The notes below the pieces were generated by a model, which was given only the letters and a program-made list of their open reading frames with translations, was not told the origin of the DNA and ran no database searches. 11,492 nucleotides of DNA from Anaerolineales bacterium (GTDB lineage: Bacteria; Chloroflexota; Anaerolineae; Anaerolineales; Villigracilaceae). Location of the stretch: positions 1 to 11,492 of the forward strand of contig JAICQC010000106.1 of the NCBI GenBank assembly GCA_025938055.1, read 5' to 3'. A program made the translations under genes and the position numbers. Below, one piece after another: positions 6,336 through 11,492 of this stretch. Numbering within the stretch: the stretch's first letter is position 1; each line of letters opens with the position of its first letter.

Positions 6336-8039
6336 TCAGGGCATTGATCCCAGACCTCGCAGCAGCTCCAGTTTTAGCCGCATCTTCACATCCTTGTCGT
6401 TAAAGAGCGTCCCATGATATTGCCGGACGGGATGGATTTCGGTGCGGGGAAGTACCGCGCTGCTCTCGGGCACGGAGCTATCGCCGCTCGGTTCGACAGC
6501 GATCAGGGCTTTACGGAACATACCATCAAGATCCCGCTGGATTTGAATCTGCATGGCAGTTTTCATCCCATAACCGAAGATGGATAACGTAGAGATGCTG
6601 GAGGTTGTACCCAGCTCGCGGCGGAATTCGCGCGCCATGCGATGCAGATGCCGGTACGCCGGTTTGACCCAGCTCTCGTCTTCAAAAAAGTTGAACGGTT
6701 TTCCGTTTTGATCGATGGCACACGGGTAGAGCGGCAGGATTTGATAACAGCTTGGAAAGGTTTCAATAATCTCCGTCAATCGTTTTCCCATCAAGCCAAA
6801 GGGCAACAGGTCCACGCCGGTGAGCAGGTTCGCGGCAATCTTTGGCACGCCCTGATGCGGACCCCCGATCAGGACCAGACGTCCGACCTTCTTTTTCCCG
6901 CCCAGTTTCTCCACGTAATAACGGCTGACCAGCGTTCCCAGGCTGTGGGCAATGATGGTAATGGGAGAGCTCACGTCCCAGCCTTCAACCATCTCGGCAA
7001 GATGACGGGCAGACCGGCGGACATCCTGCCGCCAGTCATAGGCGAACTCGATGAAATTATTTCCCCGCTCGTATCCCAGTTCTTCGACAAGATAATCACC
7101 CAGCAGATTGTACTGGTCGAATGAGATCAGGTTCGGGACGACCACCATTTCATTGAGTATCCCTTTTGGTTCGAGCCGGGTATCTTCGGCGTAACGCAAT
7201 ATCTCGGGTTGTTTGAAGAGCAAATTGACGTTGGGCCAGACTCTCTCGCTGCCCAGCCACAATTCGGAACCCATGGTTCCAGGTACAAAGACGACGGGCG
7301 TGAGACCAGACGCTCGCCGAAGATCGAGCCCATCCGCTACGGTTAGTTCTTCCTGAGCAAAACCACTCTTGAAAACAATACGGGTTGGACCGATCCGGAA
7401 GGTGTCACCATTTTCCAAAACGTGTTGTTCAATGTGGGTCCCTCCGATCAATGTGCCGTTGGTGCTCTGAAGGTCACGCAGAATGAAACGACCGCCTCTT
7501 CGTTCAATACGAGCATGATTCCTGGAGATCTTTGCATAGTCGAGGATCAGGTTGTTCGCGGTGGTTCTGCCAATCGTGCAGGAATCCTGCTCCAGTGGAA
7601 GTTCCCATGTCCGGTCAGGCGCATGGATAACCAGCCGTGGTCCCGATGTATCGTTCAATGAACTTGGCACCGACATTTGCAGCAGGGTCTGTTCAAGTTC
7701 CTGTTCCGAATTGATGAGCGTGGCTTCTTGGCCCCGATCCTGCGCAATAGGGAGATACTGTATAACATTGCCGCTGATCTCGATCCGGTCGCCAGGCTGA
7801 ATCCTGATCTCGACGATCCGCTCGCCGTTCATCCATACTCCATTCGCGGAGCCCAGGTCGGTCAGAAGGATTCCCTCTTCGCTACATTGGATCTGGGCGT
7901 GGTTGCGGGAGACGCGCCCTCCCGGCAGGACAATATCATTCGTGGTTGCGCGTCCCAGCGTCACCAGGTCTTTATTGAGCAGAAACTCCTGGGTAAGCCC
8001 GTCTGGTTTGCTTAAGATCAACTTACCAAACTGTGACAT
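6336..8039 (-). CDS. Two-FHA-domain protein fused to an LCAT-family alpha/beta hydrolase
   Basis: A 567-residue fusion. The first FHA domain is at about 6-95, with GR (29-30), SRNH (44-47) and NG (66-67). The second is at about 135-224, with GR (157-158), SRNH (172-175) and NG (194-195). Both keep the residues that contact phosphothreonine. From about 245 the protein resembles the lecithin:cholesterol acyltransferase/lipase family: oxyanion-side motif VVFVPGTMGSELW (249-261), nucleophile elbow AHSLG with S366, likely acid D520 in GDSSVP, and likely histidine H542 in YHGTLF. It would hydrolyse or transfer acyl groups, though the substrate is unknown. No signal peptide or membrane span is seen, so it is probably cytoplasmic. 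AGGA lies seven bases before the ATG. The kinase gene ends 109 bases upstream on the same strand, suggesting that the FHA domains read phosphorylation by that kinase, either intramolecular or on partners; this is inference. Confidence 0.9.
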   Translation of the reverse strand: MSQFGKLILSKPDGLTQEFLLNKDLVTLGRATTNDIVLPGGRVSRNHAQIQCSEEGILLTDLGSANGVWMNGERIVEIRIQPGDRIEISGNVIQYLPIAQDRGQEATLINSEQELEQTLLQMSVPSSLNDTSGPRLVIHAPDRTWELPLEQDSCTIGRTTANNLILDYAKISRNHARIERRGGRFILRDLQSTNGTLIGGTHIEQHVLENGDTFRIGPTRIVFKSGFAQEELTVADGLDLRRASGLTPVVFVPGTMGSELWLGSERVWPNVNLLFKQPEILRYAEDTRLEPKGILNEMVVVPNLISFDQYNLLGDYLVEELGYERGNNFIEFAYDWRQDVRRSARHLAEMVEGWDVSSPITIIAHSLGTLVSRYYVEKLGGKKKVGRLVLIGGPHQGVPKIAANLLTGVDLLPFGLMGKRLTEIIETFPSCYQILPLYPCAIDQNGKPFNFFEDESWVKPAYRHLHRMAREFRRELGTTSSISTLSIFGYGMKTAMQIQIQRDLDGMFRKALIAVEPSGDSSVPESSAVLPRTEIHPVRQYHGTLFNDKDVKMRLKLELLRGLGSMP

Positions 8040-8058
8040 GTTTGATTCCTACCTGTAG

Positions 8059-8077
8059 GTCACGTTTAAAGCGTGAC
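8059..8077. promoter_or_regulatory. Inverted repeat upstream of the FHA-hydrolase gene, possible operator
   Basis: GTCACG (8059-8064) and CGTGAC (8072-8077) form a six-base inverted repeat around an AT-rich seven-base centre, ending 20 bases before the ATG at 8039 on the transcribed side. It could be a repressor site or a small hairpin in the leader. Nothing else identifies a binding protein. Confidence 0.3.
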
Positions 8078-8096
8078 ATATACTTCAGATAACACA

Positions 8097-8151
8097 TAGG
8101 GCGGGTTGTCCCCTAGGCTACGCTTCGGGGATGCTCGCAAAACCCGCCCTA
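8097..8151. repeat. REP/MITE-like imperfect palindrome overlapping the kinase stop codon
   Basis: An 11-base inverted repeat, TAGGGCGGGTT (8097-8107) and its complement (8141-8151), encloses a 33-base centre that itself holds TCCCC and GGGGA arms. The right arm includes the TAG stop of the kinase gene (8149-8151). Compact GC-rich palindromes of this form at gene ends are typical of repetitive extragenic elements and non-autonomous miniature transposons; the single copy here cannot prove it is repeated. It could also end or attenuate kinase transcription before the FHA-hydrolase gene, though no U-tract follows. Confidence 0.6.
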
Positions 8152-9855
8152 CTCTGCTTTCGTGACTAAAAAGTTATTGAACCTCACTTCAAAATCCTGA
8201 TCGCCTAGAGCGGCAGCTATGATGCCGCTAAAGCCGGATGTGAAATCTTCATCAGTCGCTTCACCCGCCAGGACGTTGTTTACAAAAAGACGTAGTGTAC
8301 TTCCCGCACAGTCTGCCTGAAGCCGGTTGGTTTGGTTCCCCAAATTGATTGCATCGCTTTGCCTCCACCCCTCCGGGAAGAAGGACTGGAACTCGGCGTT
8401 ATTATATTTCCCGATGGTATAGTTCCCGTTTCCCTGGATCACGAAATAGTAAAAATTTTGATCATCCTGAAACCGACAAAGCAATCCATAATAGCCATTC
8501 GACTCTGTCAACGGCGCGGCATCTACATAGATGCTTGCATTGTCATGCACTCTTTCTGTGGACGCCCAAAGCACCTGATTGTTTCCGCTCACAAGGATGT
8601 GATAGCCATCAGGTTGATAACTATATACGCCCTGCGCGTTCTGACCGGCGGGCCAGCCGCTGTTCGGATCTGAAAAGTCATCGGCGAAGAGGACAGTATC
8701 CTGGGTGCTGCTTGCCTGGGTTGCCGTAGAAGTCGGAGGCAGGGTTGGAGTCTGTGGCGAGAACAAGCCACGCAGCCCAGCCCAGGTGCCAAACACGCCA
8801 AGCGAACCGCACAGGAAAAACAGAACCAGTCCCACGCCAGCGATGGCAGCGAGCTGCAGAGGTTTCAGAGGAAGCCGCCGGGCAGTCGATCCGAGAGCTT
8901 GAGATGTGTGAGGTTGATGAACATCCGGTTGTGGCTCGCTCGGCACATCGAAGACAGACTGCGAGTCTTCGCCTGTATCCACTTCAGTGACAGCTTCTTT
9001 CCCATCCGAGGGTCGAATCAGGCGCGGCGCAGCACTTTCCTGGAATGTGGCAGAGATAACTTGCAAGTCGCGCGCCAGTTCCGATGCCGTGGAATAACGC
9101 GTCTCGCGGTCTTTTGCCAATGCCTTGTTCAGGACATTTTCCACTTCCGCGGGAAGCTCAGGGCGAAAGAGTCGTATGGATGGAACCGGATCGGTAAGAT
9201 GTTTGAAGGCAACGCTCAGAGGCGTTGTGGATTGAAAGGGAGCGTGTCCCGCAAGCATCTCAAACAGGATCACGCCCAACGCATAGAGGTCGCTTCGTCC
9301 ATCCAGATTTTCGCCGCGGACCTGTTCGGGGCTCATATAAGACGGCGTGCCGATGACGGCGCTGCCCGTCAGATCAGAGGTGGCGGCAGTAAAATGGGCG
9401 ATCCCAAAATCGGAAATCGCCGGGTTCCTGAAGCTGTCGAAGAGGATATTGCCCGGCTTGAGGTCCCGGTGAACGATCTCCTGGGCATGGACGGCGTCCA
9501 GCGCGGGCGCGATTTGCGAGATGATTTGAGCGATCTCATGAAGCGTGAACACCCCTGACTTTATTTTGCCGCCAAGAGAACCTCCGGGCATATAGCGCAT
9601 CACCAGGTAGAGATTGTTCTGATGTTCCCCGTAATCATAGACGGGCACAATCGCCGGATGCTCGATTCTGGCGATCAGGTGCGCTTCGCGCTCGAAGCGA
9701 TCCCGATATATTTGGTCCGTTTGAAGATTGCTGGCAACCAGCTTGATGGCGACATTACGGCGAAAGTTCGGGTCATATGCCAGATAAACAGTCGCCATCC
9801 CTCCCCGCCCGATCTCCGATTGAATCTCGTATCGTGCAATAAGTTCTTTAGCCAT
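8149..9855 (-). CDS. Transmembrane Ser/Thr protein kinase (Hanks type) with outer jelly-roll-like domain
   Basis: A 568-residue receptor-type kinase. The catalytic domain spans about 9-270: glycine loop GRGGMA (16-21), ATP-binding K38, HRDLKPGN with D131 and N136, DFG with D149, and SPE (175-177) in place of the usual APE. A linker rich in acidic and polar residues follows (275-330), then one hydrophobic span at about 334-358. A Pro/Thr/Ser-rich stalk leads to a domain at about 388-568 of the concanavalin/LamG-like or 3-keto-disaccharide-hydrolase (DUF1080) sort, beginning FADDFSDPNSGW. There are no PASTA repeats, unlike PknB of actinobacteria and firmicutes. The outer domain may sense a glycan or other ligand; the kinase would phosphorylate cytoplasmic targets on Ser/Thr. 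No clear Shine-Dalgarno precedes the ATG, and a 15-base palindrome sits just upstream. The downstream FHA-hydrolase is the obvious candidate partner. Confidence 0.93.
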   Translation of the reverse strand: MAKELIARYEIQSEIGRGGMATVYLAYDPNFRRNVAIKLVASNLQTDQIYRDRFEREAHLIARIEHPAIVPVYDYGEHQNNLYLVMRYMPGGSLGGKIKSGVFTLHEIAQIISQIAPALDAVHAQEIVHRDLKPGNILFDSFRNPAISDFGIAHFTAATSDLTGSAVIGTPSYMSPEQVRGENLDGRSDLYALGVILFEMLAGHAPFQSTTPLSVAFKHLTDPVPSIRLFRPELPAEVENVLNKALAKDRETRYSTASELARDLQVISATFQESAAPRLIRPSDGKEAVTEVDTGEDSQSVFDVPSEPQPDVHQPHTSQALGSTARRLPLKPLQLAAIAGVGLVLFFLCGSLGVFGTWAGLRGLFSPQTPTLPPTSTATQASSTQDTVLFADDFSDPNSGWPAGQNAQGVYSYQPDGYHILVSGNNQVLWASTERVHDNASIYVDAAPLTESNGYYGLLCRFQDDQNFYYFVIQGNGNYTIGKYNNAEFQSFFPEGWRQSDAINLGNQTNRLQADCAGSTLRLFVNNVLAGEATDEDFTSGFSGIIAAALGDQDFEVRFNNFLVTKAE

Positions 9856-9862
9856 GTCGCGG

Positions 9863-9877
9863 TTTCAATGATTGAAA
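9863..9877. promoter_or_regulatory. Perfect 15-base palindrome upstream of the kinase gene, possible operator
   Basis: TTTCAATGATTGAAA is a seven-base inverted repeat around one central base, ending eight bases from the kinase ATG at 9855. On the minus strand its centre AATCAT (9873-9868) could be a weak -10 box 18 bases after TTGCAT (9897-9892), giving a leader of only a few bases. A protein bound here would block initiation or ribosome access. Both readings are tentative; another possible -10 (TACAAT, 9913-9908) lies further upstream. Confidence 0.35.
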
Positions 9878-9987
9878 AATAATGAGTCCATATGCAATAA
9901 TGTGGGGATTGTATCACGGAGGGAAATCCGGGAGTTTTCAGGGCTTGCTTCGATTCTGGAGCAAGCCAACAAGAACGGGTTGCAAAC

Positions 9988-10039
9988 AAAAACGGTCTCG
10001 TGGACGCCGTCTCTTTCAGACTGGGCGGAGACCGTTTTT
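9988..10039 (-). terminator. Long nested hairpin terminator after the CsbD-like gene
   Basis: The outer arms AAAAACGGTCTC (9988-9999) and GAGACCGTTTTT (10028-10039) pair over 12 bases. Inside, CGCC/GGCG (10005-10008, 10024-10027) and GTCT/AGAC (10009-10012, 10018-10021) continue the stem with small bulges and a five-base loop. Runs of five A and five T flank it, so it can act in both directions. It begins 22 bases after the CsbD-like stop codon and also shields the kinase gene from upstream transcription. Confidence 0.85.
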
Positions 10040-10061
10040 CATGGGATGGCGATTGGCGGAG

Positions 10062-10355
10062 TTATTTTTTCGATGCAGCCTCAACAGATTCTCGTAATGA
10101 GTTTTTGGCTTCCTTCGCCATATCATTGTATTTGGCTTTCGCTTCATACTCACTCCAATGCCTGCTGATCTCCTCGCGGGCTTTTTCGCGGGTATATCCA
10201 TATTTCACCTGGAGCATGGTGACAAATTTATCGAACTTCACGTCCGCCTTGTCCACTTTGAGCAGATCGTACTCCGCCATCAAACTCCACCAGCTTGTGG
10301 CTTGGGCGCGGAACTGTTTCCAATTTTCGTCAAAAATGGCTCTGGTCATAATCAT
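10062..10355 (-). CDS. CsbD-like small stress-type protein
   Basis: A 97-residue, highly charged, helix-rich protein matching the pattern of the CsbD family: NWKQFRAQATSWWSLM (11-26) corresponds to the family's NWKQ.KGK...KWG, and FVTMLQVKYGYTREKAREEI (44-63) to its second helix with LQ..YG. CsbD was named in Bacillus subtilis as a general-stress (sigma-B) protein, and its biochemical role is unknown. Here the usual G-K residues of the first helix are replaced by A-T-S, and a C-terminal tail of about 30 residues is added, so it is a diverged member. The ATG at 10355 is preceded by GAGGAGG at the ideal distance; a second ATG two codons later is less well placed. The gene stands alone, with terminators on both sides and about 200 bases of upstream non-coding DNA. 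Confidence 0.78.
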   Translation of the reverse strand: MIMTRAIFDENWKQFRAQATSWWSLMAEYDLLKVDKADVKFDKFVTMLQVKYGYTREKAREEISRHWSEYEAKAKYNDMAKEAKNSLRESVEAASKK

Positions 10356-10682
10356 AGGATCCTCCTCAGGAACATTCGCTTTTCAAGTCTGGCACAGATT
10401 GGGAGTTTTTGGAATTTCGTTTCCAGGTGACGACACGGTCCCCACGCATCAGCAAAACAAAATTTTCAAACTCAAATTCATTGTACTACGTACTGTTAAT
10501 ATTCTTATGAGCGAAGGGAAGTTTCGTACTTGAAAGCATGTCGTGACTGTGTAAAAAAAATTCGAGCATCCCACTTAGGGTGCTCGAATTTTACTCAGGT
10601 ACGTATCAATTTCAACCTGGACCACGGTCATTAATCCACGGGGCGCTGGACTTCCCCTTTTACATGAACCAGGAGGTAGCGC
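10356..10682. other. Intergenic stretch between the CsbD-like and helicase genes
   Basis: No credible gene is seen in these 327 bases. The part next to the CsbD-like gene holds its strong ribosome binding site (10361-10366, AGGAGG on the minus strand) and then an AT-rich stretch with one possible -10 box (TACAAT on the minus strand, 10485-10480), without a good -35. A search by eye for the B. subtilis sigma-B consensus (GTTT spaced from GGGTAT) found none. The helicase terminator lies at 10557-10592. The 90 bases beyond it hold three copies of CCACGG near and just inside the helicase end, possibly chance. Confidence 0.6.
10557..10592 (-). terminator. Hairpin terminator downstream of the helicase gene
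   Basis: Arms at 10557-10572 and 10578-10592 pair over 15 bases (TTCGAGCA core plus CCC/GGG) with one bulged T and a five-base loop. Read leftward, the stem is followed by an eight-T run, making a strong intrinsic terminator for the helicase transcript whose stop is at 10683. A shorter T-run on the other side allows weak use in the opposite direction. Confidence 0.85.
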
Positions 10683-11492
10683 TCATGATTTATCCACGGT
10701 CTCCCACCACCCCATCAACGCCTGCATCGCCAGGCTGGGCGTGGCATCTCCCTGCCTGCCGGTGTTCCAGGTCACGATCAATTCCTTCTTGGCGCGCGTG
10801 ATCCCCACGTAGAACAGTCGCAGGCGCTCTTTCACATAATCGACGCGTGAAGCGAGCGTCGCGGCGCCTTCGTCGTACCAGTCATATTCGCTGGAGGAGG
10901 TCACAGCATTTAGTTGCGCAAGGGCTTCGGCTTCAAGATTCAGATTATTACGTAGGAACCACCTCTCGGAAATAAAACGGTCGTTAGTCTGGTTGGACGG
11001 GAAGTCGTAGTTATTCACGCTCATCAAGTAGACGCGGTCCCACTCCAGCCCCTTAGCTTTGTGCATCGTGGTCACTACCACCTTGCCCCTGTGCTGCTCC
11101 GGGTCGAATCCCGAATCGTCCGCCGAGAAGCCAATGAAGCGCCGTTCATTCTTGGCGATGACAGCCAGTTCCGCCGTCAGCTCGGGCAGGCGCCATTCAG
11201 TGTGATCGTCCGCGGCTTTACGCAGAACCAGCGCCAGTTTGTGCGCAAGCGCAAGGTCTGCGGCTTCAGTGAAGATATCCTGTGCGAGGGTCAGCACCAG
11301 TTGGTCGATGGGAAGCGTGACCGCCTCCAGCCAGCGCCGTACATGGACGCGGAACGTATCCAGTTCGGCTGCGACTTGTTCCTGCTCTCCTTCCGCGACG
11401 GTTGCTTCGACAACTGCATCTCCATCTCCTCTGGCAAGAGAGATTGGAGTAAGGGTTTCCCCGCGCGCAAACGCCAGGTTCGGGTTGACGTA
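10683..11492 (-). CDS. UvrD/PcrA-type ATP-dependent DNA helicase, C-terminal part (cut by window edge)
   Basis: The frame stays open from the stop at 10683 to the last base of the window, giving 269 residues of a longer superfamily 1 helicase; the apparent GTG start at 11297 is internal. Two helicase motifs are clear: VVVTTMHKAKGLEWDRVYL (motif V region, TxHxxKGLEW) and ERLRLFYVGITRAKKEL (motif VI, whose arginine acts in ATP hydrolysis). A segment IDQLVLTLAQDIF precedes them. Such helicases unwind DNA from a 3' single strand in repair or rolling-circle replication; the missing N-terminal part would hold Walker A and B. The protein ends soon after motif VI (WETVDKS), so no AddA/RecB nuclease domain follows. 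It could be UvrD, PcrA or a related paralogue; the fragment does not decide. Confidence 0.9.
   Translation of the reverse strand, partial: YVNPNLAFARGETLTPISLARGDGDAVVEATVAEGEQEQVAAELDTFRVHVRRWLEAVTLPIDQLVLTLAQDIFTEAADLALAHKLALVLRKAADDHTEWRLPELTAELAVIAKNERRFIGFSADDSGFDPEQHRGKVVVTTMHKAKGLEWDRVYLMSVNNYDFPSNQTNDRFISERWFLRNNLNLEAEALAQLNAVTSSSEYDWYDEGAATLASRVDYVKERLRLFYVGITRAKKELIVTWNTGRQGDATPSLAMQALMGWWETVDKS

Noticed and set aside
6642..7124. A 160-residue rightward open frame opposite the hydrolase
   Set aside because: Antisense to the LCAT-like catalytic region; no domain or start signal.
8899..9558. A 219-residue rightward open frame opposite the kinase domain
   Set aside because: The opposite strand carries every catalytic motif of a kinase, and this frame has no recognisable domain or ribosome binding site.
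10000..10533. A 177-residue rightward open frame across the CsbD-like gene
   Set aside because: It begins inside the terminator hairpin and overlaps a leftward gene with a strong ribosome binding site and a family match.
10580..10801. A short rightward frame with AGGAGG near 10672, running into the helicase end
   Set aside because: It overlaps the helicase coding end and starts within the terminator; the purine-rich word is followed by a frame with no domain.

Overview
The window looks like ordinary chromosome from a bacterium of the phylum Chloroflexota, most likely class Anaerolineae. This is inferred from the gene repertoire: a Hanks-type kinase with a jelly-roll-like outer domain, FHA-containing enzymes, SH3b/proline-linker proteins, Thr/Pro/Ser-rich linkers, and a UvrD-type helicase. 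There are no tRNA or rRNA genes, CRISPR arrays, transposases or phage structural genes.

Layout. The left end (102-1910) carries two rightward genes: a PLP-dependent cystathionine beta-synthase with a C-terminal CBS-domain pair, and a small STAS-domain protein. A perfect 32-base palindrome (1916-1947) separates them from everything to the right, which is read leftward. In leftward transcription order, from right to left, these are: a UvrD/PcrA-type helicase cut by the window edge (10683-11492); a CsbD-like small protein (10062-10355); a Ser/Thr kinase with one membrane span and an outer sensor-like domain (8149-9855); a two-FHA-domain LCAT-family alpha/beta hydrolase (6336-8039); a decayed C-terminal remnant of a cysteine synthase (6060-6320); a single-span coiled-coil protein (5055-5996); a 164-residue protein of unknown function (4433-4927); and a 793-residue protein joining a GH25 lysozyme-like domain, four SH3b domains and a phosphodiester glycosidase (NAGPA/DUF2233) domain (1966-4347). 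Hairpin terminators follow the coiled-coil, CsbD-like and helicase genes and the 793-residue gene, so most of these are separate transcription units. Only the kinase and the FHA-hydrolase look like a possible pair, and a palindromic element lies between them.

How they may work together. The kinase and the FHA-hydrolase make a plausible phospho-signalling pair: FHA domains bind phosphothreonine, and the kinase gene lies directly upstream on the same strand. The 793-residue protein has parts suited to acting on cell-wall or exopolysaccharide sugars, but it shows no signal peptide. The STAS protein and the CsbD-like protein belong to families linked elsewhere to general stress control, but no matching anti-sigma kinase or sigma factor is in view. 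The cystathionine beta-synthase and the cysteine synthase remnant are both sulfur amino-acid enzymes of the same PLP fold. The remnant has lost most of its length and has a substitution in a conserved glycine-rich loop.

Most calls rest on motif recognition by eye. I see no clear new defence or mobile system. The most unusual items are the FHA-FHA-LCAT fusion beside a kinase, the GH25-SH3b-NAGPA fusion without an export signal, and the enzyme remnant.
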